Shown: positions 18,504-26,984 of the stretch, one piece after another
How the letters are laid out: every line of letters starts with the position of its first letter
How positions within the stretch are numbered: the stretch's first letter is position 1
Assembly (NCBI GenBank): GCA_002340985.1
Contig: DDNC01000001.1
Location: forward strand, 1 to 47,835
DNA from: Firmicutes bacterium UBA2530
GTDB taxonomy: Bacteria; Bacillota; Clostridia; Tissierellales; Sedimentibacteraceae
Length of the DNA: 47,835 bases
Direction of reading: 5' to 3'
Translations under genes and position numbers: made by a program
The notes under the pieces: generated by a model
The model's database searches: none
What the model was told of the DNA's origin: nothing
What the model saw: only the letters and a program-made list of their open reading frames with translations

Positions 18504-18542
18504 AAAAGACAGGAGCAATAACTATGTCATTACCCCTGTCTT
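18504..18542 (-). terminator. Regulated terminator of the glycine riboswitch
   Basis: On the minus strand AAGACAGGGGTAAT pairs over 14 bases (two G-U) with ATTGCTCCTGTCTT around a nine-base loop and is followed by TTTGCTTT. It lies between the aptamer and the gcvT ribosome site, where a riboswitch expression platform should be. Confidence 0.85.
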
Positions 18543-18559
18543 AACTTACTTTGTTATTC

Positions 18560-18658
18560 AGGCATTGTCAGAGCGTGGTCCTTTTGCCTGAAAGTTTCGT
18601 CACACTTCGACCAGTGTGATTTGCTTCTTCGGCGCCCTGAGGGACTCTCCCAAGCTCA
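18560..18658 (-). ncRNA. Glycine riboswitch (single aptamer) controlling the gcv operon
   Basis: The minus strand carries the hallmark core GGGAGAG...GCGCCGAAGAAGCAA, a hairpin (CACACT...AGTGTG), then CAGGCAAAAGGACC and a closing CTCTG. This matches the gcvT/glycine aptamer. Only one full aptamer is visible; no second core lies between the promoter and this one or before gcvT. Glycine binding is expected to prevent the downstream terminator and turn on glycine breakdown. An eight-base stretch at 18557-18564 is complementary to 18585-18592 inside the aptamer, a candidate switching helix. Confidence 0.92.
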
Positions 18659-18733
18659 TCATTCAATATATAAATATTAATTTTTCTGGTTATGAATAAA
18701 AAAATTAACATATTTTGATTTGTTAATAACAAC

Positions 18734-18763
18734 ATTATAAGCTTTAAAATATCAAGTTGTCAA
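18734..18763 (-). promoter_or_regulatory. Promoter of the glycine riboswitch/gcv operon
   Basis: TTGACA (18763-18758) and TATAAT (18739-18734), both consensus, are 18 bases apart on the minus strand. The resulting leader of about 275 bases contains the aptamer and the terminator. Confidence 0.8.
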
Positions 18764-18845
18764 CAGTTTTTGACTCGTGAAAAAATCTACTTTCAAGAAG
18801 AATATTTCGTGCATGAAGATGATATTTTTATAACAATAATATTCC

Positions 18846-18874
18846 TTGACATTCATTGTTTCAAAGATTATCAT
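18846..18874 (+). promoter_or_regulatory. Promoter of the flavodoxin-like gene
   Basis: TTGACA (18846-18851) and TATCAT (18869-18874) are 17 bases apart and point to the gene at 18905, divergent from the gcv promoter. Confidence 0.7.
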
Positions 18875-18904
18875 TTTATATATACAAAACATTTGGAGCA
18901 TAAA

Positions 18905-19390
18905 ATGAATATTTTAATTGCATATGCCGGCAGCAACAGCACAACCAAAATATGTGCTCAGCTTTTAGCCGAAAAGCTCCCCGGGGCACATGTTTTAAAC
19001 CTGTCACATAAAAAACCTGATTTGAATGATTTTGATACCATAATTATTGGAAGCGGCATAAGATTTAACAATGTAAATAAATCAGTTTTGAACTTTATCC
19101 GTGACAATCTTGATTTGCTTATGAAAAAAAATACAGCAATATATTTGTGTTGCGGATTTCCCGAGAAAATAAACCAATATTTACTTCATAATTTCCCTAA
19201 AAAGCTGCTGAATAAATCAACTTCCATCCATTGCTTCGGCGGAAGATTGAAAGTCAAGCCTTACAGGCTTCACGACATGCTTATTATGAAAATGGTGCAG
19301 AAAAACTTTAAGCTTGAAAAACGCGACTTTACAGAGATTGATTACGACAGCATTCAAAAAATGGCTGATGAAATCTTAGCGATAAAATAA
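18905..19390 (+). CDS. Flavodoxin-domain protein (HemG-like)
   Basis: The 161-residue protein begins MNILIAYAGSNSTTKICAQ, a phosphate-binding loop like that of flavodoxins, and continues with the alternating strands of a flavodoxin fold (FDTIIIGSGIRFNNV, AIYLCCGFPE). It resembles the flavodoxin-domain proteins related to menaquinone-dependent protoporphyrinogen oxidase HemG, but the substrate cannot be told from sequence. The frame is open upstream to 18770, yet only the ATG at 18905 has a ribosome site (TTGGAGC) and starts directly at the fold. It has its own promoter and terminator. Confidence 0.78.
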   Translation: MNILIAYAGSNSTTKICAQLLAEKLPGAHVLNLSHKKPDLNDFDTIIIGSGIRFNNVNKSVLNFIRDNLDLLMKKNTAIYLCCGFPEKINQYLLHNFPKKLLNKSTSIHCFGGRLKVKPYRLHDMLIMKMVQKNFKLEKRDFTEIDYDSIQKMADEILAIK

Positions 19391-19394
19391 AAAC

Positions 19395-19420
19395 GGTCCT
19401 CAAAGGACCATTTTTATTTT
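19395..19420 (+). terminator. Terminator of the flavodoxin-like gene
   Basis: GGTCCT-caa-AGGACC is followed by ATTTTTATTTT. It lies just after the stop and just beyond the 3' end of the convergent Asn/Gln-rich gene. Confidence 0.8.
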
Positions 19421-19425
19421 AGAAA

Positions 19426-19776
19426 CTATCTGAAATTATTTTCGTTGTTTCTATTTTTTTCATTTTTGTTGTTGCGATTTTCATTTTTGTTATCGCGGTT
19501 GTTAAACTGATTGTTCTGGTTGTTCTGCCTGTTTTGATTGTTTTGTTGGTTTTGCTGGTTGTTTTCTTTGTTGTTGAATCTGTTGTTTTCAAATTTGTTT
19601 TCAAATTTGTTTTCAAACTTGTTGTTCTCTTTGTTCTGATAGTTGTTATTCATCTGCTTCATCTGCTCCCTCAAGTTTTGTTGGCTGTCTAATTTAGCCT
19701 GTTCTTCCCAATTGTACAACATCACATTGTTATCCGAAGTTTTGCCGTTGTAATTTGCTATGATGATCACCTTCAA
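19426..19776 (-). CDS. Asn/Gln-rich low-complexity protein, unknown function
   Basis: The frame encodes up to 116 residues. After a short ordinary head (YNWEEQAKLDSQQNLREQMKQM) it becomes almost only N, Q, K, E, R and F, with a tandem KFEN repeat encoded by a repeated 12-base unit near 19584-19620. I do not recognise a family. The start is uncertain: the longest frame needs a TTG at 19776. A ribosome-like AAGGTGAT lies just inside it but is followed in frame only by ATC/ATA; the first in-frame ATG is at residue 19. It may be a spore-surface, RNA-binding or prion-like protein, but none of this is shown. It is not an artefact of a longer gene on the other strand. Confidence 0.5.
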   Translation of the reverse strand: MKVIIIANYNGKTSDNNVMLYNWEEQAKLDSQQNLREQMKQMNNNYQNKENNKFENKFENKFENNRFNNKENNQQNQQNNQNRQNNQNNQFNNRDNKNENRNNKNEKNRNNENNFR

Positions 19777-19963
19777 TTAACAAATATTCGAAGCAAAATT
19801 CACTTTACAATTTGCTTCCTAAACTATATTATTTACATTATACAGTTATTTATTTATCCTATTTATGCCTTTTTATATTTCGGCACGGCAATATGTGAAA
19901 TAAAACACAGAAGTTCAATGTCTTGCTTTTTAAACTATCAAAATATTTTTTCATGGAGCGTTG

Positions 19964-21139
19964 ATGATGACTGCTGAAAATAATGTTTTAAAAAAAATAT
20001 CACTTCCAATATTGCTGATATCATTACCGTTAACTGTAATGGATGTTTTGCTGCCAATATTTACGATTCAATTGGGATTGACTCCTGTGCAAATCACCGG
20101 ACTTTTTTCAGTGTTTTCCTTATTCCTTGCAGCAGTAAGATTAGTAACAGGACACATTTCAGACAAAGCAGGCAGAAGGCCTGTATTTATTTTAGGAATA
20201 TCATTTTATTTGCTTTCATATTTTATCTATTCTAAAGCAGTGGATATACCCTTGATTTATATGGCCAGAAGCCTTCAGGCAATAGCGGCTGTATTTATTA
20301 ATATTTCCACATATAGTATGATTGCTGACATGAATAACAAAAATAATGCACATATCTTCGGAAAATTAAGCAGCTATTCAGAAAAGGGAGGTTTATTGGG
20401 TATAGCATTATGCTTTGCTTTATTATATAATACTTCGTTTGTAGTTGGATGGGGACATTTATTTTTAGCTTGCACAATGGCTGCTGCAGCTGCCTTGATT
20501 TATTCCTTATTAAATATAAAAGAAACTAAAGCAACAAATGATGAAAATAAAAATATTCAGACAAAATTTTTATTATCGTCTGAAAAAATAAAAATATCAA
20601 TATTTAATCTCATAGTAAGAATTTTTTCAAGTACAGTCTTTTCAGTTTTCACACTATATTTACAAAAAAGATTTGATTCAGATCTATTATTTGTCGCCTT
20701 GGCCTTTATTGTCCCGACCATCTTTATTGCGTTTTCACCGCCATATGTAGGTACAATCAGTGATAATATAGGAACAAAAAAAGCAACTACAATTTCCCTT
20801 GCAATTATGTTTATCAGCATGTTGCTCATTACGTATTCAAAAAATATTTATTTGTACAGCATAATATGGACCATATATTATGTCGCTTTGACTATGCTGG
20901 ATATTACATTGAGCAGCATTTTTATAGAAGGCATATCTGAAGAAAAAAGAGGAACTGCTATAGGACAATTATCTACAGCCGCTAATATAGGAAATATTAT
21001 AGGCCCCCTAGTCGGAGGATTAGCCTTCCAAAACATAGGATTAAAAGCTCCATACTTAATAAGCTCCTTGGGCTTTGCAGTTCTGTTCTTATTCAGCATA
21101 CTCAATATTCACCCATATCCTGATATTTTTTCAAAATAG
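19964..21139 (+). CDS. Major facilitator superfamily transporter
   Basis: The 391-residue membrane protein has about 12 hydrophobic helices and the MFS motif GHISDKAGRRPVF between helices 2 and 3, with a related motif (GTISDNIGTKKATT) in the second half. It is most like the proton-driven drug or metabolite exporters. TTG at 19961 and ATGs at 19964 and 19967 are all possible starts; GGAG at 19955-19958 favours 19964. Its last 38 bases overlap the end of the convergent flavin-reductase gene. Substrate is unknown. Confidence 0.88.
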   Translation: MMTAENNVLKKISLPILLISLPLTVMDVLLPIFTIQLGLTPVQITGLFSVFSLFLAAVRLVTGHISDKAGRRPVFILGISFYLLSYFIYSKAVDIPLIYMARSLQAIAAVFINISTYSMIADMNNKNNAHIFGKLSSYSEKGGLLGIALCFALLYNTSFVVGWGHLFLACTMAAAAALIYSLLNIKETKATNDENKNIQTKFLLSSEKIKISIFNLIVRIFSSTVFSVFTLYLQKRFDSDLLFVALAFIVPTIFIAFSPPYVGTISDNIGTKKATTISLAIMFISMLLITYSKNIYLYSIIWTIYYVALTMLDITLSSIFIEGISEEKRGTAIGQLSTAANIGNIIGPLVGGLAFQNIGLKAPYLISSLGFAVLFLFSILNIHPYPDIFSK

Positions 21140-21752
21140 CTATCCAGTCATGTGATTTACCATTAAAGTTTTCCGGATTTACAGGATAATGTATATTGTA
21201 GATATATCCATTTTCACCATATCTCCCTTGGACACCTTCGTCCATATGAGCTGCGTCAATACAAACATTAACAACCTCGAAGCACATTAGAATGTTTGTG
21301 TCTCCCTCAACAATTTCTCTCTCCCATGAATATCGACATTCAAGATTAAGAAAACACTCCTTGATACGTGGTGCATCAACAGTTGAAGCCGGCTCGGCAG
21401 TTAGTCCCGATAAAGTAATTTCATCGTCATCAAAACTATTGTTTTCTATTGTTGCTAAACAAAGTTCATAAATATCGGCAGAGGGAAAATTAAGAACAAC
21501 TTCACCTTTTTCCTTTATCGTCCGATATAGATGTTTTGTCTTATTTACACTTGATAAAATCGCATAAAATCCTCGGGTGCTGCCATTAAAGCATGCCCAT
21601 GATTGTAAACATGCATTTGGTTTTCCATTTGATTTATACGAAGTTACAACAAACAAAGGAGCAGGTATTGCAGTTACAAAGTCCATCCATGAAAAACCGT
21701 ATGTCTCCATTTTTGACATTGCCTTTGGAACAAATGAATATTCTTTTTTCAT
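21102..21752 (-). CDS. Flavin reductase-like FMN-binding protein
   Basis: The 216-residue protein has the split-barrel flavin reductase signature (AIPAPLFVVTSYKSNGKPNACLQSW..., then a GFYAILSSVNKTKHLYRTIKEKGEVVLNFPS block). The family reduces FMN/FAD or binds flavin in small oxidoreductases. A ribosome site AGGAGAAAG precedes the ATG. It lies 29 bases after the SpoU-type gene and may be the last gene of a four-gene run. Its 3' end is read on both strands because it overlaps the MFS gene tail to tail. Confidence 0.85.
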   Translation of the reverse strand: MKKEYSFVPKAMSKMETYGFSWMDFVTAIPAPLFVVTSYKSNGKPNACLQSWACFNGSTRGFYAILSSVNKTKHLYRTIKEKGEVVLNFPSADIYELCLATIENNSFDDDEITLSGLTAEPASTVDAPRIKECFLNLECRYSWEREIVEGDTNILMCFEVVNVCIDAAHMDEGVQGRYGENGYIYNIHYPVNPENFNGKSHDWIAILKKYQDMGEY

Positions 21753-21781
21753 TTCCGCTTTCTCCTGTTATATAAATCTAT

Positions 21782-22495
21782 TTAGCTGCAAAAATGATAC
21801 ATTGCAATTCCTGCTGCAATTGTCAGGTTCAGGGAGTCTATTCTGTCGGTGTGCTTTATGAATACACTTGTGCCCGCTGAGGAAAAGCTCGAATCCAGTC
21901 CAGTTGCTTCATTACCGAAAACAAGAGAGAACGGCTCTCCTTTTTCATGACTGATTTCCTTGAGGGATCTCGCACCATCTAACATAAATGTATAAATTTT
22001 ATGCTTCTTAAGCTTTACCCTATATTCTTCAAAACTGTCGAAATATTTAAAATTTATTCTGAAAATAGACCCCATTGATGCTCTTATTACCTTAGGATCG
22101 AACACATCAACTCCTGGGCTTATAATCGCAAGATCAGTGAGACCGAATCCTGTGAGAGTTCGTATTATTGTTCCCATATTTCCCATGTTGCCGGGGTTTA
22201 CAAGTACGATGTGAGAGCTCTCCATATCAAGCTCACAGGAATATTTCTCAAACACTCCCACTATAAAATTATTTTCCTTGTCGCTTATTCTGTTTATGGC
22301 CTTGTCATTGATTTCTGTCTTGATGTTATACCTTCTGCACAGCTCAAAGATATCATCTGCTTCTTCAGACTTGTACTTAGAGCTTATTAAAACCTTTATT
22401 ACCTTTTCAGGCATAAATTTTATCAGTTCCACCGTAGGAAATATTCCTAAGGTATAAGAATAATCAAAGCTTTTTTTATATGTTTTAATATCCAT
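21782..22495 (-). CDS. TrmH/SpoU-family RNA 2'-O-methyltransferase
   Basis: The 237-residue protein shows the three SPOUT motifs: NMGNMGTIIRT (about 103-113), FGNEATGLD (about 191-199) and LNLTIAAGIAMY at the end. An N-terminal L30e-like substrate domain comes before them. The family methylates ribose in tRNA or rRNA; the exact target cannot be assigned. The ATG follows AGGAGAAAAAG and lies nine bases after the AEC gene. Confidence 0.9.
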   Translation of the reverse strand: MDIKTYKKSFDYSYTLGIFPTVELIKFMPEKVIKVLISSKYKSEEADDIFELCRRYNIKTEINDKAINRISDKENNFIVGVFEKYSCELDMESSHIVLVNPGNMGNMGTIIRTLTGFGLTDLAIISPGVDVFDPKVIRASMGSIFRINFKYFDSFEEYRVKLKKHKIYTFMLDGARSLKEISHEKGEPFSLVFGNEATGLDSSFSSAGTSVFIKHTDRIDSLNLTIAAGIAMYHFCS

Positions 22496-22504
22496 CTTTT
22501 TCTC

Positions 22505-23443
22505 CTAAAATATACCGACAGATTTTAACAAAAATACAAATAAAAATATTGTAAGCGGGCTGAATAAAGTTGTTATAAAAACTAATTGTCCTGCCAGTTC
22601 GCTGTTGCAGTCGCATTGCTGTGCCATAGTGTAGCTTGATACAGATATGGAGGGAGCAGCCATACTGAACAGCGCACCAAGCTCCACACCTCTGAATCCA
22701 ACAGCCAAACCCGCTGCAATAACAAATGCAGGCACAGCCAGAAGCTTTCCTACGGTTACAAATGCAATATTTCTTAAATTCTTTCCCGTATTCTCTATTT
22801 TTATTTCTCCTCCCAATGCCATCAAGGCAAGAGGCGTGGCCATTTTAGCCACCTCGTTCACTGTCTTTTCCGCAAACTGCGGAATATTAATGTTAAGGAC
22901 AGAAACGGCAATCCCTGAAATACATCCCCATATCAGCGGATTCTTTATTATGCTTATAGCAGTCTTCTTATAATCGCTTCTGTCATTTGAATACCAGTCC
23001 AGCAATATAACAGATGTAAAATTAAAGAAGGGTATCATTATGGCTATAAGAGTTATGACTGTGGCAACATTTGAATCCCCGAACAGGTTTATGCTTAGGG
23101 GGACGCCGAAAAGAACAAAGTTGCTTCTGTAAAATCCCTGAATCATTACACCGATGTTCCTTTTCTCCCTTTCAAATTTAGGAACTATTACACCCATTGT
23201 TCCTATAATAAGCACATTTATGACAAGTGCAAAAATAATAAGCTTTACGTCTACCGTTTCAGATATTTCACTTTTATAAATATTATTGAAGAGATGCGCC
23301 GGAAGCAAAATCTTAAATGCAAATTTATTTGCCATGGATATAAAATTATCATCAAATAAATTTATTCTTCGAAAAAACATGCCTAAACACATGAGTAAAA
23401 ATATAGGCAATACGGCGTTTATTGAAAATATTAGATTTTCCAC
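22505..23443 (-). CDS. AEC (auxin efflux carrier) family transporter
   Basis: The 312-residue membrane protein has about ten helices with the AEC layout, including the conserved AMLPIFLLMCLG-type start (here AVLPIFLLMCLGMFFRR), NPLIWGCISGI mid-protein and APSISVSSYTMAQQ in the second half. Bacterial members move organic acids such as malate or malonate. The start is a GTG with AAAGGA upstream. It is 17 bases after the peptidase gene, in the same operon. Confidence 0.88.
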   Translation of the reverse strand: MENLIFSINAVLPIFLLMCLGMFFRRINLFDDNFISMANKFAFKILLPAHLFNNIYKSEISETVDVKLIIFALVINVLIIGTMGVIVPKFEREKRNIGVMIQGFYRSNFVLFGVPLSINLFGDSNVATVITLIAIMIPFFNFTSVILLDWYSNDRSDYKKTAISIIKNPLIWGCISGIAVSVLNINIPQFAEKTVNEVAKMATPLALMALGGEIKIENTGKNLRNIAFVTVGKLLAVPAFVIAAGLAVGFRGVELGALFSMAAPSISVSSYTMAQQCDCNSELAGQLVFITTLFSPLTIFLFVFLLKSVGIF

Positions 23444-23460
23444 AGCATGTCCTTTCTTAT

Positions 23461-24498
23461 CTATTCGGTCAAATATGCATACATGAGCTTGATTGTACTT
23501 TCAATGCCTTTAATGTGTGTTCTCTCCATTCCGTGAGAAGCATGTACCCCCGGACCGATGAGTCCTCCACTGATATCGTTTCCTCCCTTTAATGATGCGG
23601 AAACATCAGAGCTGTACATAGGATACACATCAACTGCGTAATTTAACTCGTTCTTCTCAGCAAGCTTAATCAGCCTCCCTGTTATATCGTAATCATATGG
23701 ACCTGAGCTGTCCTTTGCGCAAATTGAAACATCCTGCTCAGAGCATGAAAGGTCAAGGCCTATACAGCCCATATCTATAGCTACAAGCTCGCTGATATCC
23801 TCAGGAATGCTTGAACATCCATGTCCCACCTCTTCATATGATGAAACTATAATTTTCGTTGTATATTTAGGCTTCGTTCCCAGACGCCTGAACATTTCCA
23901 TCACACTCAAGGCACAGGCTGTTCCCGCCTTGTTGTCCAGGTATCTGGATTTAACAAATCCTGATGGAGTAATCATAAATTTAGGCTCCACCGAAATAAA
24001 GTCACCTGCGCCTATTTTCAATTTCTTGACATCATCTTCATTTTTCACTACCTCATCAAGCCTCACCATCATATTTTCTTCATTCCTGATTCTTTCCTTT
24101 GCATCAGGATACACATGTGCAGCAGGAGAAGCTGACAAAATTGTGCCTGTATATATTTTTCCGGCTCTTGTATGAATTTTGCAGTATTCACCATCAAGTG
24201 TAGAAAACATGTTGCCGCCTATAGTTGTAATTCTAATAGTCCCGTCAGTGTTCACAGACCTCACCATTGCACCAAGAGTATCCACATGCACAGGTATTCC
24301 TATACACCTGCTGCAGTCCTCACCCTCTATTTCTATAATCCTGTTTCCTTTATTGTTTTTTGATACCTTATACCCCTGCTCTGCCGCAGCATTTTCTATA
24401 TGAAGCATAACATTTTTACAATATCCCGACGGGCTTGGTATGTTGATTATTTCTTCAAGCAGTTTGAGGGTATATTCAATATTTGTGTCTAAGTTCAT
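23461..24498 (-). CDS. M42-family metallo-aminopeptidase
   Basis: The 345-residue enzyme carries the two-metal site of M42 peptidases: H71 and D73 (HVDTLG), D188 (LDNKAG), the pair E222/E223 (SSYEEVGHG), D242 and H322 (HASHGMER). These tetrahedral aminopeptidases release N-terminal residues from short peptides in the cytoplasm. The ribosome site is GGAGGACGT. It heads the run M42-AEC-TrmH-flavin reductase. Older annotations often call such proteins endoglucanase or CelM; the peptidase call fits better. Confidence 0.93.
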   Translation of the reverse strand: MNLDTNIEYTLKLLEEIINIPSPSGYCKNVMLHIENAAAEQGYKVSKNNKGNRIIEIEGEDCSRCIGIPVHVDTLGAMVRSVNTDGTIRITTIGGNMFSTLDGEYCKIHTRAGKIYTGTILSASPAAHVYPDAKERIRNEENMMVRLDEVVKNEDDVKKLKIGAGDFISVEPKFMITPSGFVKSRYLDNKAGTACALSVMEMFRRLGTKPKYTTKIIVSSYEEVGHGCSSIPEDISELVAIDMGCIGLDLSCSEQDVSICAKDSSGPYDYDITGRLIKLAEKNELNYAVDVYPMYSSDVSASLKGGNDISGGLIGPGVHASHGMERTHIKGIESTIKLMYAYLTE

Positions 24499-24677
24499 AC
24501 GTCCTCCAAATTAATATTCTCCTAAAATTATACTACAAATATGTGCTGATTACAAATATTATACAAAAATACGTACAACACCTGAAAGCTGGCAAATCTG
24601 CTTAAGACCTTTTTTGGTTTTTCCAAAATTTTTAACACTTACAACTATTCAGCATAAACTTATTAGAGGTGAAAATT

Positions 24678-24845
24678 ATGCAATCTTGCGAACTTGTTTC
24701 TTACATAACTGCTCTTGCTTGCGCTATTTCGAAAAATTTTTCGAATGATGAGCTCACAGTAGTTGGTGCAGCTTTTAGCCAGTTAGGCGATACTCTCACA
24801 ACAATTGCTGTTCATAATCAATTATGTGATAAGGATGCGGATTAA
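24678..24845 (+). CDS. 55-residue small protein of a Firmicute family of unknown function
   Basis: An ATG behind AGAGGTGA opens a 55-codon frame starting MQSCELVSYITALACAISKN and continuing with ...AAFSQLGDTLTTIAVHNQLC. I recognise this as a short Clostridia family of unknown function (CELVS...QLGDTL...). It is probably a two-helix protein and has three conserved-looking cysteines. A hairpin ATGCGGA/TCCGCAT (24835-24855) overlaps the stop. It is 105 bases before the S9 peptidase gene, which has its own promoter. Function is unknown. It contains an 18-base perfect palindrome (24728-24745). The rest of 24499-24949 holds nothing else convincing. Confidence 0.75.
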   Translation: MQSCELVSYITALACAISKNFSNDELTVVGAAFSQLGDTLTTIAVHNQLCDKDAD

Positions 24846-24897
24846 ACGTCCGCATTCCTTGCGACTAGACTATTTCTCCAAATAATTCAACCCTTTA

Positions 24898-24926
24898 TTG
24901 CATATATGGCGCTTAAAAGTTATAAT
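24898..24926 (+). promoter_or_regulatory. Promoter of the S9 peptidase gene
   Basis: TTGCAT (24898-24903) and TATAAT (24921-24926) are separated by 17 bases, 23 bases before the ATG. Confidence 0.7.
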
Positions 24927-24949
24927 ATATAAAAAAGCAGGAGGTTAGT

Positions 24950-26929
24950 ATGGAAAACCTAAAACTTAGAGACTTTTTAGATTATAAATTTTTATCGGGG
25001 CTTGAGCTTTCTCCGGACAAAAATTATGCGGCCTTTGCGGTACATGCCTCGGATTATGATGATAACAAGTATTTGTCAGGGATATGGATATATAACTGCC
25101 TCACTGAAAAATACAGTAAGCTCACGTCCATGAACAAGGAGTCAGCCTTCATATGGCTTGATAACGAAACTCTTCTGTTTCCTTCCCTCAGAGATGATAA
25201 GCTAAAGCAGAAAATTGGGGACGGTGAAAACTGGACCGTATTCTATGCAATCGGCATTCATGGCGGAGAAGCATATGAATATATGCGAATACCTATGAAG
25301 GTTAGAGAAATCAGAAAAATAGCCGAAGAAAAGTTTCTTTTGACAGCTGAGTATGACCATTATGGAATCAACCTTCACTCTCACAAGGGCGAGGACAAAG
25401 AAAAAGCCATGGATAAGATCCGTGAAAACAAGGACTATGAAGTTCTTGACGAAATACCATTCTGGTCCAACGGTGAGGGCTTTACAAACAAGAAAAGAAA
25501 CAGGCTTTACTTATTTGATAAAGGAACAAAGGACATAGTACCCATATCGGGCCAGTTCGAGAACATAACCGTAACCGGCATAAGGGACGGCAAGGTTCTC
25601 TATACATCACAAAACTATACAAACAGGCTTGAAATCACAAATGAGCTTTATTTGTATGACCTATATTCAAAAAAAGCCGAGCTGCTGGTTGGGGAAGAGA
25701 AATTTGCTATAGATTTTGCAGAATTTGTGGGGGATGAGATAATTTTCGCGGCATCACCCATGGATATGTACGGGATCAATCAGAATCCAAGCTTTTACAC
25801 CTTTAAAAACGGTGAGGCAGTACTTCTGTGCCACCATGATTTTGGAATGCACAATGCCGTAGGTTCAGACTGCCGCTACGGCGGAGGAGCCAGCTACAAA
25901 GTGTTTGACAATTGTCTGTACTTCGTGGCAACAGAAAATAAAAGCTCATTCGTTAAAAAGCTTTCAACAGATGGAACAGTTGAAAAATTAACTGCCGACA
26001 ACGGCACCATAGATTGCTTTGACCTGTGCAGCGATGGTATCATATTTATAGGCCTGAGAGGAACAAGGCTGCAGGAAATATACACCTGCAAGGACGGTAC
26101 TGAAAATCAAAAAACAAAATTCAATGAAAAAATAGCGGAAACTAAAAATATAATAAAGCCCGAGCCCATAGAGTTTTTTAACGACGGAATCAAAATCGAA
26201 GGCTTTGTTTTAAAGCCGGCTAATTTTGATGCGGAGAAATGCTATCCAGGTATACTTGACATACATGGAGGACCTAAAACAGTGTATGGAGAGATTTTTT
26301 ATCATGAAATGCAGTATTGGGCAAATGAAGGATACTTCGTGTTCTTCTGCAATCCCAGAGGCAGCGACGGACGCGGTAACGCGTTTGCGGATATAAGAGG
26401 AAAGTACGGAACTATCGATTATGATGACCTGATGAAATTTACAGATAAGGTTCTCGAAAAATATCCTCAGATTGACAAATGCCGCATTGGAGTTACGGGA
26501 GGTTCTTACGGCGGATTCATGACAAACTGGATAATAGGCCATACGGACAGATTTAAATGCGCCGCATCACAGAGAAGCATATCCAACTGGATTTCCAAAT
26601 TCGGTACAACAGATATAGGATATTATTTCAACGCTGACCAGATACAATCAACCCCATGGGAGAACCCTGAAAAATTGTGGTTCCACTCACCTATTAAATA
26701 TGCCGACAAGGCAGTTACTCCCACGCTTTTCATACATTCGGAAGAAGATTACCGCTGCTGGCTTGCGGAAGGTCTGCAGATGTTCACCGCTCTGAAATAT
26801 CACGGTGTGGATTCCAGACTATGCATGTTCAGAGGTGAGAATCACGAGCTTAGCCGAAGTGGCAAGCCACGCCACAGAGTACGAAGACTGGAGGAAATAA
26901 CAAGCTGGTTTGAAAAATACCTAAAATAA
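24950..26929 (+). CDS. S9-family (prolyl oligopeptidase/acylaminoacyl-type) peptidase
   Basis: The 659-residue serine peptidase has an N-terminal beta-propeller-like half (to about 410) and a C-terminal alpha/beta-hydrolase half. The nucleophile is S519 in GGSYGGF. The Asp is probably D600 (HSEEDYR) and the His H632 (GENHELS). These enzymes cut short peptides, often after proline or from blocked N-termini, in the cytoplasm; no signal peptide is present. The ribosome site GCAGGAGG precedes the ATG. It is monocistronic, with its own promoter and terminator. Confidence 0.93.
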   Translation: MENLKLRDFLDYKFLSGLELSPDKNYAAFAVHASDYDDNKYLSGIWIYNCLTEKYSKLTSMNKESAFIWLDNETLLFPSLRDDKLKQKIGDGENWTVFYAIGIHGGEAYEYMRIPMKVREIRKIAEEKFLLTAEYDHYGINLHSHKGEDKEKAMDKIRENKDYEVLDEIPFWSNGEGFTNKKRNRLYLFDKGTKDIVPISGQFENITVTGIRDGKVLYTSQNYTNRLEITNELYLYDLYSKKAELLVGEEKFAIDFAEFVGDEIIFAASPMDMYGINQNPSFYTFKNGEAVLLCHHDFGMHNAVGSDCRYGGGASYKVFDNCLYFVATENKSSFVKKLSTDGTVEKLTADNGTIDCFDLCSDGIIFIGLRGTRLQEIYTCKDGTENQKTKFNEKIAETKNIIKPEPIEFFNDGIKIEGFVLKPANFDAEKCYPGILDIHGGPKTVYGEIFYHEMQYWANEGYFVFFCNPRGSDGRGNAFADIRGKYGTIDYDDLMKFTDKVLEKYPQIDKCRIGVTGGSYGGFMTNWIIGHTDRFKCAASQRSISNWISKFGTTDIGYYFNADQIQSTPWENPEKLWFHSPIKYADKAVTPTLFIHSEEDYRCWLAEGLQMFTALKYHGVDSRLCMFRGENHELSRSGKPRHRVRRLEEITSWFEKYLK

Positions 26930-26942
26930 CCATATATGTAAT

Positions 26943-26976
26943 ACAAGCCACGTTCACCGCTTGAGACGTGGCTTGT
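26943..26976. terminator. Terminator between the S9 peptidase and the IclR gene
   Basis: ACAAGCCACGT and ACGTGGCTTGT form a perfect 11-bp stem, followed by TCTATTTATT on the plus strand. It sits between two converging genes. Confidence 0.75.
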
Positions 26977-26984
26977 TCTATTTA

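Noticed and set aside
18661..18733. Second (tandem) glycine aptamer
   Set aside because: The stretch between the promoter and the visible aptamer is A/T-rich and lacks the GCCGAAGG-like and GGCAAAAGGAC cores.
18861..18880. Fur-box-like GATTATCATTTT at the flavodoxin promoter
   Set aside because: Only a half-site matches and the A/T-rich context gives such matches by chance.
18770..18904. 45-residue N-terminal extension of the flavodoxin-like protein
   Set aside because: It covers the TTGACA/TATCAT promoter, and the fold begins at the ATG at 18905.
19419..19616. Thr/Lys-rich minus-strand ORF within the Asn/Gln-rich gene
   Set aside because: It is a shifted frame of the same repetitive sequence, without a ribosome site.
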